64,000 nucleotides of DNA. Origin: Paraburkholderia sp. CNPSo 3274 (GTDB taxonomy: Bacteria > Pseudomonadota > Gammaproteobacteria > Burkholderiales > Burkholderiaceae). The DNA lies in assembly GCF_024206475.1 (NCBI RefSeq), contig NZ_JAMBPR010000018.1, positions 1-64,000 on the forward strand, written 5' to 3'. Of the stretch, positions 9,819 to 19,514 are shown piece after piece. The translations under genes were made by a program, and so were the position numbers. Position 1 is the first letter of the stretch, and the number at the start of each line of letters is the position of its first letter. Under the pieces are notes generated by a model. It did no database searches. It was not told where the DNA came from and worked only from the letters and a program-made list of their open reading frames with translations.

Positions 9819-10522
9819 ACGCCCCGATCAAGTTCACCGCGCCGCGCATCGAAGCGGCGCTGATCGACCTCGACGGCACGATGGTCGACACCGCAGACGA
9901 CTTCGCCGCCGGCCTGAACGGCATGCTCGCGCAGCTCGACGCCGAGGAAACCACGCGCGAGGAAGTGATGGGCTACGTGGGCAAGGGCTCGGAGCACCTG
10001 ATCCGCAGCGTGCTCGCGCCGCGCTTTCCCGCGGGCAACGTGGAGGCGCGCTTTGACGAAGCGCTCGCGCTCTACCAGGATGAGTACGCGAAGATCAACG
10101 GCCGCCACACGCATCTGTACCCGGACGTCGAAGCGGGCCTCGCCGCACTGCGCGACCAGGGCATCAAGCTCGCGTGCGTGACCAACAAGCCGCACCGCTT
10201 CGCGGTCGAGCTTTTGCAGCAATATGGCCTCGCGCACTACTTCGAAGTGGTGATCGGCGGCGACAGCCTAGCGAAGAAGAAGCCCGACCCGCTGCCGATG
10301 CTCACCGCCTGCGAGCGCCTGGGCGTGAAGCCCGCGGCGGCGGTTGCGATCGGCGATTCGGAGAACGATGCGATTGCGGGCCGCGCGGCCGGCATGGCCA
10401 CGCTCACGGTGCCCTACGGCTACAACCACGGCCAACCTGTACAAAAAATTGAATCGGATGGTATAGTTGCCTCGCTGTTCGACGCCGCCAAGGCGGTCGC
10501 AGCGCACAATGATCTGACTTAA
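9815..10522 (+). CDS. gph: Phosphoglycolate phosphatase
   Basis: HAD-superfamily phosphatase of 235 residues that removes phosphate from 2-phosphoglycolate made during DNA repair or photorespiratory-type side reactions. HAD motif I is [11 protein letters not shown], motif II CVTNKP, motif III the Lys in KKKPDP, and motif [13 protein letters not shown]. It is coupled to rpe by an ATGA overlap and lies directly upstream of the trp leader. A TATAGT hexamer at 10462-10467 inside its 3' end could serve as the -10 of the trpE promoter, but no good -35 is visible. Confidence 0.9.
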   Translation: MNAPIKFTAPRIEAALIDLDGTMVDTADDFAAGLNGMLAQLDAEETTREEVMGYVGKGSEHLIRSVLAPRFPAGNVEARFDEALALYQDEYAKINGRHTHLYPDVEAGLAALRDQGIKLACVTNKPHRFAVELLQQYGLAHYFEVVIGGDSLAKKKPDPLPMLTACERLGVKPAAAVAIGDSENDAIAGRAAGMATLTVPYGYNHGQPVQKIESDGIVASLFDAAKAVAAHNDLT

Positions 10523-10549
10523 GTTCTCAACTGAACGTCAACTATCCTC

Positions 10550-10624
10550 ATGTTTCTGAATAAAAAACGGAGTCTGAGCACGATCGACCGGGGAGCCTGG
10601 CCCTGGCGTCGCTGGTCGCGCTAA
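10550..10624 (+). CDS. trpL: trp operon leader peptide
   Basis: A 24-codon reading frame whose last eight residues read WPWRRWSR after an Ala: three Trp codons (10598-10600, 10604-10606, 10613-10615) within 18 bases, immediately before the stop. Trp is otherwise rare, and the frame lies just upstream of an intrinsic terminator and of trpE, which is the classical layout of a ribosome-mediated attenuator. There is no strong ribosome site in front of the ATG. It is too short for normal gene finding. The function follows from the arrangement and has not been shown here. Confidence 0.75.
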   Translation: MFLNKKRSLSTIDRGAWPWRRWSR

Positions 10625-10668
10625 CCTCACCCGAGGTTCGCTGAAGATTGTCTTCGGCACCGTTTTTT
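10623..10668 (+). promoter_or_regulatory. trp attenuator: small hairpin plus intrinsic terminator
   Basis: Starting at the trpL stop codon, AACCTC (10623-10628) can pair with GAGGTT (10633-10638). Then an 8-bp stem, 10640-10647 with 10651-10658 (one T-G pair), can be extended by GGT (10635-10637) pairing with ACC (10659-10661), and is followed by six T (10663-10668). Because GGT at 10635-10637 is used by both hairpins, they exclude each other, as expected if stalling at the Trp codons changes the fold. The exact antiterminator pairing is inferred. Bases 10669-10998 after the attenuator hold no further gene that I can support. Confidence 0.65.
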
Positions 10669-10998
10669 ACTTCGCTGCGCACTCGCGCGTGTCTCGACTC
10701 TAAACTGTTGCAGTAACCCGTCGGCTGGTCTGGCCGTTGGCTTTCGTTGTCCTTGCGTGTCGTTTCGCCGTTCGCGGCGAGGGGCGCGAGGCGCGAGCGG
10801 CTACGCCTCACCTTCCGTCGATGTACTGCACGCCGGCCCGGCAAGCGCTTGATCATGAGCGCGACCTCGGGCCGCACGAGCGAGCGCCAGCGGCCATCAA
10901 GCACTCAAAAACAAACGCCTCGCGCTCACCGCGCGCCCCGTTTTGAGCCGCACTGGGCCCGCACCCGCCGCGACCGGCAGCACGAACAGGATCGGAAC

Positions 10999-12492
10999 AT
11001 GACCGAACTCGAATTTCAGTCCCTCGCCAACGAGGGCTACAACCGTATCCCGCTGATCGCCGAAGCGCTCGCCGATCTCGAAACGCCGCTCTCGCTGTAT
11101 CTCAAGCTCGCGCAGCCCGAGCGCGGCGGCGCCAATTCTTTCCTGCTGGAGTCCGTGGTGGGCGGCGAGCGCTTCGGGCGCTACTCGTTCATCGGCCTGC
11201 CGGCGCGCTCGCTGATCCGCACGCGCAACGGCGTTTCGGAGGTCGTGCGCGACGGCCAGGTGATCGAGACGCATGACAGCGATCCGCTCGAATTCATCGC
11301 GACGTACCAGGCGCGCTTCAAGGTCGCGCAGCGTCCGGGCCTGCCGCGCTTCTGCGGCGGTCTCGCGGGCTACTTCGGCTACGACGCGGTGCGCTACATC
11401 GAGAAGAAGCTCGCCGATACCTGCCCGACCGACGACCTCGGCCTGCCCGACATCCAGTTGCTGCTGACCGAAGAAGTCGCGGTCATCGACAATCTCGCGG
11501 GCAAGCTGTATCTCATCGTCTACGCCGATCCGCAAACGCCCGAGGCCTACACCAAGGCCAAACATCGCCTGCGCGAACTCAAGCAGCGCCTGCGCACCAC
11601 GGTGCAGCCGCCGGTGACTTCGGCGAGCGTGCGCACCGAAACGTTCCGCGAATTCAAGAAGGACGACTACCTCGCCGCCGTGCGCAAGGCGAAGGAATAC
11701 ATCGCCGCGGGCGAGTTGATGCAGGTGCAAGTGGGCCAGCGCCTCACCAAGCCGTATCGCGACAATCCGCTTTCGCTCTACCGTGCGCTGCGCTCGCTCA
11801 ACCCGTCGCCGTACATGTACTACTACAACTTCGGTGAATTCCACGTGGTGGGCGCGTCGCCGGAGATTCTGGTGCGCCAGGAGAAGCGCGGCGAAGACCG
11901 CATCGTGACGATCCGCCCGCTCGCGGGCACACGGCCGCGCGGCAACACGCCCGAGCGCGACGCCGAACTCGCAACCGAACTGCTCAACGACCCGAAGGAA
12001 ATCGCCGAGCACGTCATGCTGATCGACCTCGCGCGCAACGACGTGGGCCGTATCGCCGAGATCGGCTCGGTTACGGTGACCGACAAGATGATCATCGAGA
12101 AGTACTCGCACGTGCAGCACATCGTGAGCTCGGTGGAAGGCAAGCTTAAGCCCGGCATGAACAACTTCGACGTGCTGCGCGCCACGTTCCCAGCCGGCAC
12201 GCTCTCGGGGGCGCCGAAGGTTCGCGCGATGGAACTGATCGACGAACTGGAGCCGGTGAAGCGCGGCCTCTATGGCGGCGCGGTCGGCTATCTCTCGTTC
12301 AACGGCGAGATGGACCTCGCGATCGCGATCCGCACCGGCCTCATCCACAACGGCAATCTGTATGTGCAGGCCGCCGCGGGCGTGGTTGCGGATTCGGTGC
12401 CCGAATCCGAATGGCAGGAAACCGAGAACAAGGCGCGCGCCGTGCTGCGCGCCGCCGAGCAGGTGCAGGACGGCCTCGACAGCGACTTCTGA
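10999..12492 (+). CDS. trpE: Anthranilate synthase component I
   Basis: Chorismate-using enzyme of 497 residues that makes anthranilate together with TrpG. The N-terminal half carries the tryptophan feedback site LLES (in [19 protein letters not shown]). The C-terminal chorismate-binding half has [42 protein letters not shown] and [15 protein letters not shown]. The ATG at 10999 gives the usual length; longer in-frame upstream extensions overlap the leader and are Arg-rich noise. It follows a 330-base leader with an attenuator and precedes trpG by 14 bases. Confidence 0.95.
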   Translation: MTELEFQSLANEGYNRIPLIAEALADLETPLSLYLKLAQPERGGANSFLLESVVGGERFGRYSFIGLPARSLIRTRNGVSEVVRDGQVIETHDSDPLEFIATYQARFKVAQRPGLPRFCGGLAGYFGYDAVRYIEKKLADTCPTDDLGLPDIQLLLTEEVAVIDNLAGKLYLIVYADPQTPEAYTKAKHRLRELKQRLRTTVQPPVTSASVRTETFREFKKDDYLAAVRKAKEYIAAGELMQVQVGQRLTKPYRDNPLSLYRALRSLNPSPYMYYYNFGEFHVVGASPEILVRQEKRGEDRIVTIRPLAGTRPRGNTPERDAELATELLNDPKEIAEHVMLIDLARNDVGRIAEIGSVTVTDKMIIEKYSHVQHIVSSVEGKLKPGMNNFDVLRATFPAGTLSGAPKVRAMELIDELEPVKRGLYGGAVGYLSFNGEMDLAIAIRTGLIHNGNLYVQAAAGVVADSVPESEWQETENKARAVLRAAEQVQDGLDSDF

Positions 12493-12506
12493 GCGGAGAA
12501 AAGACC

Positions 12507-13082
12507 ATGTTGCTCATGATCGACAATTACGATTCGTTTACCTACAACATCGTCCAGTACTTCGGCGAGCTCGGCGAAGACGTTCACACGTATCGCAACG
12601 ACGAAATCAGCATCGACGAAATCGCGAAGCTCAACCCCGCGCGCATCTGCCTCTCGCCCGGACCGAGCAACCCGCAGCACGCCGGCATCACGCTCGACGT
12701 GCTGCGCGAATTTGCAGGCAAGACGCCGATTCTCGGCGTGTGCCTCGGCCATCAGGCGATTGGCGAAGCGTTCGGCGGGCGCGTCGTGCGTGCGAAGACC
12801 ATCATGCACGGCAAGGTCAGCCAGATCGAAACCGACTGCAAAGGCGTGTTCGCCGACCTGCCGAAGCACTTCAACGTCACGCGCTATCACTCGCTCGCCA
12901 TCGAGCGCGAGTCGCTGCCGGACTGTCTCGAAGTGTCGGCCTGGACCGACGACGGCGAAATCATGGGCGTGCGTCACCGCGAGCTTGCGGTGGAAGGCGT
13001 GCAGTTCCATCCGGAATCGATTCTCTCGGAGCACGGCCACGCGCTGTTCGAGAATTTCCTGAAGCAAACCAAGAGCGCTTAA
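12507..13082 (+). CDS. trpG: Anthranilate synthase component II (glutamine amidotransferase)
   Basis: Class I glutamine amidotransferase of 191 residues that supplies ammonia to TrpE. The nucleophile Cys79 is in [15 protein letters not shown], and the His-Glu pair is in [23 protein letters not shown] ribosome site precedes the ATG. It carries only the amidotransferase domain, not a fused phosphoribosyltransferase. The same subunit type may also serve p-aminobenzoate synthase. It lies between trpE and trpD. Confidence 0.94.
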   Translation: MLLMIDNYDSFTYNIVQYFGELGEDVHTYRNDEISIDEIAKLNPARICLSPGPSNPQHAGITLDVLREFAGKTPILGVCLGHQAIGEAFGGRVVRAKTIMHGKVSQIETDCKGVFADLPKHFNVTRYHSLAIERESLPDCLEVSAWTDDGEIMGVRHRELAVEGVQFHPESILSEHGHALFENFLKQTKSA

Positions 13083-13098
13083 CCCCGAGGCAACCATC

Positions 13099-14127
13099 AT
13101 GATTACCCCGCAAGAAGCGCTGCAACGCACGATCGAGCACCGCGAGATTTTTCACGACGAGATGCTGCACCTCATGCGCCTGATCATGCGCGGCGAGCTC
13201 TCGCCCGTGCAATCGGCGGCCATCCTCACCGGCCTGCGCGTGAAGAAGGAAACCATCGGCGAGATCACCGCCGCCGCGACGGTGATGCGCGAATTCGCGA
13301 ATCACGTTGAGGTGCAGGACAACTCGAACTTCATCGACATCGTCGGCACCGGCGGCGATGGCTCGCACACCTTCAACATTTCCACTGCTTCGATGTTCGT
13401 GGTCGCGGCTGCCGGCGCGAAGGTCGCGAAGCACGGCAACCGAGGCGTCTCCAGCAAGTCGGGCAGCGCGGACGTGCTCGAAGCGCTCGGCGTGAACATC
13501 GACCTGCAGCCGGACCAGGTGGCGGCCTCGATCGCCGAAACGGGCATGGGCTTCATGTTCGCGCCCAACCACCATCCCGCGATGAAGAACATCGCCGCCG
13601 TGCGCCGCGAGTTGGGCGTGCGCACGATCTTCAACATCCTCGGGCCGCTCACGAATCCGGCCGGCGCGCCCAATCAGTTGATGGGCGTGTTTCATCCGGA
13701 CCTCGTCGGCATTCAGGTGCGCGTGATGGAGCGTCTCGGCGCAAAACACGTGTGCGTCGTGTACGGCAAGGACGGCATGGACGAAGTCTCGCTCGGTGCG
13801 GCCACGCTCGTCGGCGAACTGAAGGACGGCCAGATTCGCGAGTACGAGATTCACCCCGAAGACTTCGGCATGCAGATGGTGTCGAACCGTTCGCTCAAGG
13901 TCGAAAACGCCGACGAGTCGAAGGCGATGATGCTCGGCGCGCTATCGAACGAGGCTGGCACCGCGCGCGAGATCGTCGCGCTGAACGCGGGCACCGCGCT
14001 CTACTCGGCGAACGTGGTGGACTCGATCGCAGAAGGCATCACGCTCGCGCGCGAGACTCTCGCAAGCGGGCGCGCGCGCGCCAAAGTCGACGAACTGGTA
14101 CGCTTCACGCAACAGTTCAAACGCTGA
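13099..14127 (+). CDS. trpD: Anthranilate phosphoribosyltransferase
   Basis: Enzyme of 342 residues that transfers phosphoribosyl from PRPP to anthranilate. The PRPP-binding [14 protein letters not shown] lies near residue 80, followed by [15 protein letters not shown] and the anthranilate-site loop [18 protein letters not shown] and the acidic metal pair DGMDEVSLG are also present. It starts 16 bases after trpG and precedes trpC by 29 bases. Confidence 0.95.
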   Translation: MITPQEALQRTIEHREIFHDEMLHLMRLIMRGELSPVQSAAILTGLRVKKETIGEITAAATVMREFANHVEVQDNSNFIDIVGTGGDGSHTFNISTASMFVVAAAGAKVAKHGNRGVSSKSGSADVLEALGVNIDLQPDQVAASIAETGMGFMFAPNHHPAMKNIAAVRRELGVRTIFNILGPLTNPAGAPNQLMGVFHPDLVGIQVRVMERLGAKHVCVVYGKDGMDEVSLGAATLVGELKDGQIREYEIHPEDFGMQMVSNRSLKVENADESKAMMLGALSNEAGTAREIVALNAGTALYSANVVDSIAEGITLARETLASGRARAKVDELVRFTQQFKR

Positions 14128-14156
14128 TCCAGCACCGTTTTTTGCCTCCGAACATC

Positions 14157-14942
14157 ATGAGTGACATCCTCGAAAAGATCATCGCGGTCAAGCGCGAAGA
14201 AGTGCGCGCCGCCGAGCAGAGCGCCCCGCTCGAAGAATTGCGTCTGCAGGCGAGCACGCGTGACCTGCGCGATTTCGTCGGCGCATTGCGCGCGAAGCAC
14301 GACAACGGCCAGGCCGCCGTGATCGCCGAAGTGAAGAAGGCTAGTCCGTCGAAGGGCGTGCTGCGCGAAAACTTCCAGCCCGCCGAAATCGCGCGCTCGT
14401 ACGCCGAGGGCGGCGCGGCCTGTCTCTCCGTGCTCACCGACGTACAGTTCTTCCAGGGCAGCGCCGCGTACCTCGAAGGCGCGCGCGCCGCGTGCGATCT
14501 GCCGGTGCTGCGCAAGGACTTCATTGTCGATCCGTACCAGATCGTCGAAGCCCGCGCGATGGGCGCCGACGCGATCCTGCTGATCGCCGCCGCCCTCCAG
14601 CCCGGCGAAATGCGCGACCTCGAAGCGCTTGCGCATTCGCTCGGCCTTGCGGTGCTCGTCGAAGTGCATGACCGTGAAGAACTCACGCACGCGCTCACGC
14701 TGAAGACGCCGCTCATCGGCATCAACAATCGCAATCTGCGCACGTTCGAAACGACGCTGGATACGACCATCGGCATGCTCGACGATGTGCCTGAAGACCG
14801 CATCGTCGTGACCGAGTCGGGCATTCTCTCGCGTGCGGACGTCGAGAAAATGCGCGCGCTTTCCGTGCACACGTTCCTCGTGGGCGAGGCGTTCATGCGC
14901 GCCGACCAGCCGGGCGCGGAACTCGCCCGCATGTTCTTCTGA
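14157..14942 (+). CDS. trpC: Indole-3-glycerol phosphate synthase
   Basis: TIM-barrel enzyme of 261 residues that closes the indole ring from CdRP. Catalytic Lys is in [14 protein letters not shown], with [32 protein letters not shown] and TESGI as the following family motifs. It is a single-domain protein not fused to TrpF; trpF and trpBA are not in the window, which fits the split trp arrangement of this bacterial group. Confidence 0.95.
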   Translation: MSDILEKIIAVKREEVRAAEQSAPLEELRLQASTRDLRDFVGALRAKHDNGQAAVIAEVKKASPSKGVLRENFQPAEIARSYAEGGAACLSVLTDVQFFQGSAAYLEGARAACDLPVLRKDFIVDPYQIVEARAMGADAILLIAAALQPGEMRDLEALAHSLGLAVLVEVHDREELTHALTLKTPLIGINNRNLRTFETTLDTTIGMLDDVPEDRIVVTESGILSRADVEKMRALSVHTFLVGEAFMRADQPGAELARMFF

Positions 14943-14954
14943 TCGCGCGGCACG

Positions 14955-15581
14955 ATGGGTATCGAACGCGAAATCAAGCTCGCGCTGCCGCGCGACCAGG
15001 TGGACGTGGCGCTGCGTCTCTTCGAGACGCGCGCCGGTAAGCCGGGTCGCGCCATCAGGCTCGAGAACATCTACTTCGACACGCCGGCGCTTGCGCTCGC
15101 CCGCGCAAAGAGCGCGCTGCGCCTGCGCCGCGCGCCCGAAGGCTGGCTGCAGACGTTCAAAACTGTGGGTGTGGCGCAAAACGGGCTGCACGCACGGCAC
15201 GAGTGGGAAATGCCGGTGGCGGGCGAAGCGCTTGAAATCGACAAGCTGCTACATGAGTGCGACGAAGCCGGTGTTTCGACGGCGCTCTCGGATGCCGCCG
15301 CGAACCTGATCCCCCTCTTTCGCACCGACTTCACGCGCACGCTGTGGACGCTCGAAGTCGACGGCGCGCAAGTGGAAGCGGCCATCGATCAGGGCGAAGT
15401 CATCGCGGAAGTGAACGGCGAAACGCGGCGCGCACCCATCTGCGAAATCGAACTCGAACTGAAGTCGGGCGACGAAGCGGCGTTGCACACGCTCGCCGCG
15501 GAACTCACGCAGGCGCTGCCAGGCCTCGCGCCGGACGACATCAGCAAGGCCCAGCGCGGATACAAGCTGCGCGAAGGCTGA
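14955..15581 (+). CDS. CYTH domain protein (inorganic triphosphatase-like)
   Basis: Protein of 208 residues consisting of one CYTH domain. The N-terminal EREIKLAL matches the EXEXK signature of triphosphate tunnel enzymes. Further conserved charged residues line IYFDTP, LRLRRAPEGW, HEWEMPV, EAAIDQGEV and CEIELELKSGD. Relatives hydrolyse inorganic tripolyphosphate or thiamine triphosphate. It lacks the C-terminal CHAD domain present in E. coli YgiF. It follows trpC after 12 bases and may be cotranscribed with it. Confidence 0.8.
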   Translation: MGIEREIKLALPRDQVDVALRLFETRAGKPGRAIRLENIYFDTPALALARAKSALRLRRAPEGWLQTFKTVGVAQNGLHARHEWEMPVAGEALEIDKLLHECDEAGVSTALSDAAANLIPLFRTDFTRTLWTLEVDGAQVEAAIDQGEVIAEVNGETRRAPICEIELELKSGDEAALHTLAAELTQALPGLAPDDISKAQRGYKLREG

Positions 15582-15748
15582 GAACGAAGCGGCGCGTCTT
15601 CGGAGCGCCGCGCAAAAGCGCCCAATCACTCGAGAAAAGCTCGAAAATGGCGCTGTTAGTTGCAACATCGGCACCGATGCCGCAAAAGGCCGCCCTGTCG
15701 GGCGCGCCGGATTGAATCGCCACGCAATTGCTGCGACACTTGCCGCCC

Positions 15749-16708
15749 ATGACCTCCACGAAACGCCCGCGCGTCGCGATGCCGGTGCAAGCCTCGCTGT
15801 TCGACGACGATCTGTCCGACACGGCGCAAGCCACGCTCGACGAGCCGCCGCTGCCCGAAGTCGACCCGCGTCAGATCACGATCTTCTCGCTTTTCGGCGC
15901 CAACGAATTCCCGGCGCCCGAGCGCACGCACGGCGTTATGTCCGCCCCCGCCATGTCCAACCAACCCGCCATGCCCCAGGCCGCAATCGACACCACTCGC
16001 CTCGAAGACCAGTTCGATGCGCTGCCCGCCGCCTGGCGCGAGCTGCTCGCGCCTTTCATCGCGAGCGACGCCTACGCGCCGCTGTGCCGCTTCGTCGACG
16101 ACGAGCGCGCCGCTGGCAAGACCGTCTATCCCGCAGACGTGTTCCGCGCGCTGCGCCTCACCTCGCCCGACGACGTGAAGGTCGTGATCCTCGGCCAGGA
16201 CCCGTACCACGGCGACGATCGGGGCACGCCGCAGGCGCACGGCCTGGCGTTCTCGGTGCCACCCTCGGTGCGCCCGCCGCCTTCGCTGCGCAACATCTTC
16301 AAGGAGATCGCGGCGAGCCTCGGCATTCAAGCGCCGGCGCACGGCTGTCTCGACGCCTGGGCGCTCCAGGGCGTGCTGCTGCTGAACACGGTGCTGACCG
16401 TCGAGCGCGCGAGCGCTGCGAGCCACGCGAAGCGCGGCTGGGAGCGCTGCACCGACACACTGATCCAGGAACTCGCTGCGCGCCACGAGAACCTCGTGTT
16501 CATGCTATGGGGCGCGCACGCGCAGAACAAGCGCGCGCTGCTCTCGGGTGCGCATTGCGTGCTGGAAGCGCCGCATCCGTCGCCGCTTTCCGCGCATCGC
16601 GGCTTTCTCGGCTGCGGGCATTTTGCGCAGGCCAACGGCTATCTGCAGGCGCACGGCCGCCAGCCGATCGACTGGCGTTTGCCGGAGGAAGGCCTCGTGC
16701 TCGCTTGA
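15749..16708 (+). CDS. ung: Uracil-DNA glycosylase with N-terminal extension
   Basis: Family-1 UDG of 319 residues from this start (326 from an ATG at 15728). The catalytic Asp151 is in VILGQDPYHGDD; HPSPLSAHRGF carries the DNA-intercalating loop and catalytic His. It excises uracil from DNA. The family core is about 225 residues; here about 90 extra residues precede it and include QASLFDDD at residues 14-21, which matches the consensus of beta-clamp-binding peptides (QxxLF). The extension is otherwise low-complexity. It ends at a bidirectional terminator shared with azoR. Confidence 0.9.
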   Translation: MTSTKRPRVAMPVQASLFDDDLSDTAQATLDEPPLPEVDPRQITIFSLFGANEFPAPERTHGVMSAPAMSNQPAMPQAAIDTTRLEDQFDALPAAWRELLAPFIASDAYAPLCRFVDDERAAGKTVYPADVFRALRLTSPDDVKVVILGQDPYHGDDRGTPQAHGLAFSVPPSVRPPPSLRNIFKEIAASLGIQAPAHGCLDAWALQGVLLLNTVLTVERASAASHAKRGWERCTDTLIQELAARHENLVFMLWGAHAQNKRALLSGAHCVLEAPHPSPLSAHRGFLGCGHFAQANGYLQAHGRQPIDWRLPEEGLVLA

Positions 16709-16731
16709 GCCTCGCGGCGCGACGCGCAATG

Positions 16732-16765
16732 AAAAACGCCACGAGATCGCTCTCGTGGCGTTTTT
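16732..16765. terminator. Bidirectional intrinsic terminator, ung / azoR
   Basis: Perfect 15-bp stem (16732-16746 with 16751-16765) around a TCGC loop, with five A at the left and five T at the right. It serves ung on the plus strand and the convergent azoR on the minus strand. Confidence 0.88.
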
Positions 16766-16802
16766 GCTTTTACAGCCGTCAAACAGCCGTCAATCGCGAA
16801 CT

Positions 16803-17399
16803 TTACGCTGCAGCGATCGCCTCACGCGCGCCCGCGAGCGCTGCGTTTGCCGCGTCCGGGCCCATGTTCAGGCCTTCGGCGTAGATGAAGTTCACGTCGG
16901 TCATGCCGAGGAAGCCGAGGAACGACTTCAGGTACGGCGTCTGGCTGTCGTGCGGGGTGCCTTGATACTTGCCGCCGCGTGCCGAAACGACATGCACCTT
17001 CTTGCCGTTCACGAGACCTTCGGGGCCATTCGCGGTGTAGCGGAACGTGATGCCGGCACGCGCGATCCAGTCGAAGTACGTCTTGAGTTGCGACGAGACG
17101 CCGAAGTTGTACATCGGCGCACCGATCACGATGACGTCTGCTGCCTGCAGTTCCGCGATCAGCGCTTCGCTGCGTGCGGCGATGGCCTGCTGCTCCGGCG
17201 TGCGCTGCTCGGCCGGAGTGAAGAACGCGCCGAGCACGGCGTCGTCGAGGTGCGGCAGCGGATCGGCTTGCAGGTCACGCGTGACGATTTGCGCGCCCGG
17301 ATTCGATTGTTGCAGCCTGGCCGTCAATTCGTTGACGAGCAGCGTCGATTGGGCGCCTTGCGAGCGGGCGGCGGAATTGATTTGCAGGATGGTGGTCAT
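16803..17399 (-). CDS. azoR: FMN-dependent NADH:quinone oxidoreductase / azoreductase
   Basis: Flavodoxin-like fold protein of 198 residues. The N-terminal phosphate-binding segment [15 protein letters not shown] and the flavin-binding [19 protein letters not shown] are typical of AzoR. It reduces quinones and azo dyes with NAD(P)H and is linked to thiol and electrophile stress. A GAAGGAG ribosome site precedes the ATG. The upstream region contains two palindromes that could bind a redox- or electrophile-sensing repressor. Confidence 0.88.
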   Translation of the reverse strand: MTTILQINSAARSQGAQSTLLVNELTARLQQSNPGAQIVTRDLQADPLPHLDDAVLGAFFTPAEQRTPEQQAIAARSEALIAELQAADVIVIGAPMYNFGVSSQLKTYFDWIARAGITFRYTANGPEGLVNGKKVHVVSARGGKYQGTPHDSQTPYLKSFLGFLGMTDVNFIYAEGLNMGPDAANAALAGAREAIAAA

Positions 17400-17422
17400 G
17401 GTGGCTCCTTCGGGTCTCAGTT

Positions 17423-17436
17423 GCGCAACGTTGCGC
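17423..17436. promoter_or_regulatory. 14-base palindrome in the azoR leader
   Basis: GCGCAACGTTGCGC is a perfect palindrome that starts 24 bases upstream of the azoR ATG. It is flanked so that two TTGCGCAA-like octamers sit next to each other. It is a candidate operator for the azoR gene; the regulator is unknown. Confidence 0.45.
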
Positions 17437-17492
17437 GAGTGAAGCCATTGTGTTTATTTACCGCGCCCCGAAAAAGTAGTCCGCCGATGACG

Positions 17493-17516
17493 GATTGTTG
17501 CAGTGATAGAACAATC
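17493..17516. promoter_or_regulatory. 7-bp inverted repeat upstream of azoR
   Basis: GATTGTT and AACAATC are perfectly inverted around a 10-base spacer, about 95 bases upstream of the azoR start. The shape (ATTGTT, spacer, AACAAT) resembles a LysR-type T-N11-A site. It lies just upstream of where the azoR promoter would be expected. Confidence 0.4.
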
Positions 17517-17526
17517 GCCCGCATGA

Positions 17527-17562
17527 AAAAACGGCGCGGGATCAATCACCCACGCCGTTTTT
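17527..17562 (-). terminator. Intrinsic terminator of the M61 peptidase gene
   Basis: Stem made by AAAAACGGCG..GGG and CCC.CGCCGTTTTT with an 8-base loop. On the minus strand it ends in a run of T and lies 27 bases past the stop codon of the M61 gene. Confidence 0.75.
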
Positions 17563-17588
17563 GGTGCCGCCGCGCCCCGCCCCGCGGC

Positions 17589-19379
17589 TTACGCCGCCAG
17601 CCAGCGCTCGCGCAAGCCGCGCGCGGGCGCACGCTTGTCGGAGGCCGCGAGCTTGTAGCGCGCGACTTCGGGCATGTCGAGGGTCAGACGCGCCACACGA
17701 AGCTCGTCGCGGCGGAACGCGTGGATATCGACCTTCGTACCCGGCTGGTAGCGCGAGAGCAGCGCGTCGAGATTCGAACCCGTCACGCGCAGGCCGTCGA
17801 GCGCTACAAGCGCGTCGCCAGCCGAAAGCCCCGCCTTCTGGGCCGCGCCGCCTTCGTAGACCACGGCAAGCGTCGCTTCGGCGCCGCCACGCAGCCGCGC
17901 GCCGAGCGACGGCCTCGCGCCGCGCTCAGGCTCCCCATCGAGCGTCACGCCGAACGGCTCGAACAGCGCCGCGAGCGGCAGGTCGCGCGTGCCGCGCACG
18001 GCGTCGCTAAAGAGCGCGCCCAGTTCCACGCCCGTCGCCTCGGCAATCAGCGCCTCGACATCGTCCTCGCCCACGCCCACCGGCTTGCCGCGATAGAAGT
18101 CGCGCCCATAGCGCTGCCACAGGAGGCGCATGACGTCGTCGAGCGATTTGCGGCCGTTCGTCTGCGCGCGAATCGCGAGGTCGAACGAAAGCGCCACGAG
18201 CGAGCCCTTGGTGTAGTAGCTTACGATCGCATTCGACGCGTTCTCGTCCTGGCGGTAGTACTTCACCCACGCGTCGAACGAGCTTTCCGCGACGCTCTGC
18301 TTCAGGCGTCCTGCCCCGCGCAGCACGCCGGCGATCGTCTTGCCGAGCAGGCCGAAGTATTCATCTGCGGAAATGAGCCCGCTGCGCACGAGCATGAGGT
18401 CGTCGTAGTACGACGTGAAGCCCTCGAACAGCCACAGCAGCGACGTATAGTCCTCGCGCGTGAGGTCATACGGCACGAACGCCGCGGGCTTGATGCGCTT
18501 CACGTTCCAGGTGTGGAAGTATTCGTGGCTGCACAGACCGAGATAGGTGCGATAGCCGTCCGACGTCTCCGGCTTGCCCTTCACCGGCAGATCGGTGCGA
18601 TTGCAGATAAGCGCCGTCGATGCGCGATGCTCGAGGCCACCGTAACCGTCGCTCACGGCCTGCGTCATGAACACGTAGCGCTCCATTGGCGCGCGCTTCG
18701 TGCGTGGCTCGAACAGCGCGATCTGCGCCTCGCAGATCTTCTTCAGGTCGGCGGCGAGACGCTCGGTGTCGAGCGCGACCACGCGGCCAGCGATCACGAT
18801 GTCGTGCGGCACGCCGTGTGCCTTGAAGCTCGCGAGCGTGAACTCGCCGAGCGTGACCGGATGATCGATCAGTTCGTCATAGTTCGTGGCCGTGTATTCG
18901 CCGAAGCCGTAACGCTTGGTGCCGCGCGCCTCCGTGAGCGCCGTGCCCACGCGCCAATGGCGGTACGCGTGCCCGTCCGGACGCTGAATATCGACCGCGT
19001 GCTGCGCCTCCTCATGGCCGAGCGCCGCGAGAAACACGCTCGTGCCGTTGAAGAAGCCCACCGTGTCGTCGAGATGCGCCGCGCGCACCGACAGGTCCCA
19101 CGCGTAGACCTCGTAGCGCAGCGTGAGCGCGCCCTTCACGGGCGCGGCCTGCCACGAGTGCTTGTCGGTCTTCGTCACGCGCACCTTGCGGCCCGCGTCG
19201 TTGAAAGCGCGCAGCGTGACGATGTTGCGCGCGAACTCGCGCACCATGTAACTGCCCGGAATCCAGACGGGCAGCATGAAGCGTTGGCCGTCCGGCGCGG
19301 GGTCTTCCACGGTGAGCGTCACCTCGAACAGATGCGCGGCGGGATTCTTCGGGACGATGGTGTATCGGATCGGCTTCAT
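17589..19379 (-). CDS. M61 family metallopeptidase with PDZ domain
   Basis: Protein of 596 residues. The N-terminal beta-rich region (about 1-200) is followed by the thermolysin-like catalytic domain with the zinc motif HEYFHTWN and downstream Glu in LLWLFEGFTSYYDDL, then a C-terminal PDZ domain (about 490-570, EGGAAQKAGLSAGDALVALDG). This matches the glycyl-aminopeptidase family M61. No signal peptide is visible, so it is probably cytoplasmic. The substrate is unknown. It is transcribed alone between dsbC and azoR, each with its own terminator. Confidence 0.85.
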   Translation of the reverse strand: MKPIRYTIVPKNPAAHLFEVTLTVEDPAPDGQRFMLPVWIPGSYMVREFARNIVTLRAFNDAGRKVRVTKTDKHSWQAAPVKGALTLRYEVYAWDLSVRAAHLDDTVGFFNGTSVFLAALGHEEAQHAVDIQRPDGHAYRHWRVGTALTEARGTKRYGFGEYTATNYDELIDHPVTLGEFTLASFKAHGVPHDIVIAGRVVALDTERLAADLKKICEAQIALFEPRTKRAPMERYVFMTQAVSDGYGGLEHRASTALICNRTDLPVKGKPETSDGYRTYLGLCSHEYFHTWNVKRIKPAAFVPYDLTREDYTSLLWLFEGFTSYYDDLMLVRSGLISADEYFGLLGKTIAGVLRGAGRLKQSVAESSFDAWVKYYRQDENASNAIVSYYTKGSLVALSFDLAIRAQTNGRKSLDDVMRLLWQRYGRDFYRGKPVGVGEDDVEALIAEATGVELGALFSDAVRGTRDLPLAALFEPFGVTLDGEPERGARPSLGARLRGGAEATLAVVYEGGAAQKAGLSAGDALVALDGLRVTGSNLDALLSRYQPGTKVDIHAFRRDELRVARLTLDMPEVARYKLAASDKRAPARGLRERWLAA

Positions 19380-19467
19380 CGGCGGGATCGGTGAGAGATT
19401 CGGTCAGCAGACGCGGATTGCAAATTCAGTATGCCCGGCAGACAGAAACGGACAAAAAGCGCCGGGC

Positions 19468-19497
19468 AAAAAAAGCACCGGCCGCGAAAGCGGCCGG
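19468..19497 (-). terminator. Intrinsic terminator of dsbC
   Basis: Perfect CCGGCCGC/GCGGCCGG stem with a four-base loop; on the minus strand it is followed closely by seven T (complement of 19468-19474). It lies 18 bases past the dsbC stop codon. Confidence 0.85.
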
Positions 19498-19514
19498 CGG
19501 GTTTGGGAGAGGCG

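Noticed and set aside
10747..10998. N-terminal extension of trpE by 84 codons
   Set aside because: Arg-rich sequence over the leader region; TrpE at 497 residues from 10999 is normal length.
16548..19394. Very long plus-strand open frame (948 codons) opposite azoR and the M61 peptidase gene
   Set aside because: It lies antisense to two well-recognised genes, is rich in Arg, His and Ala from GC-rich wobble positions and has no recognisable domain.
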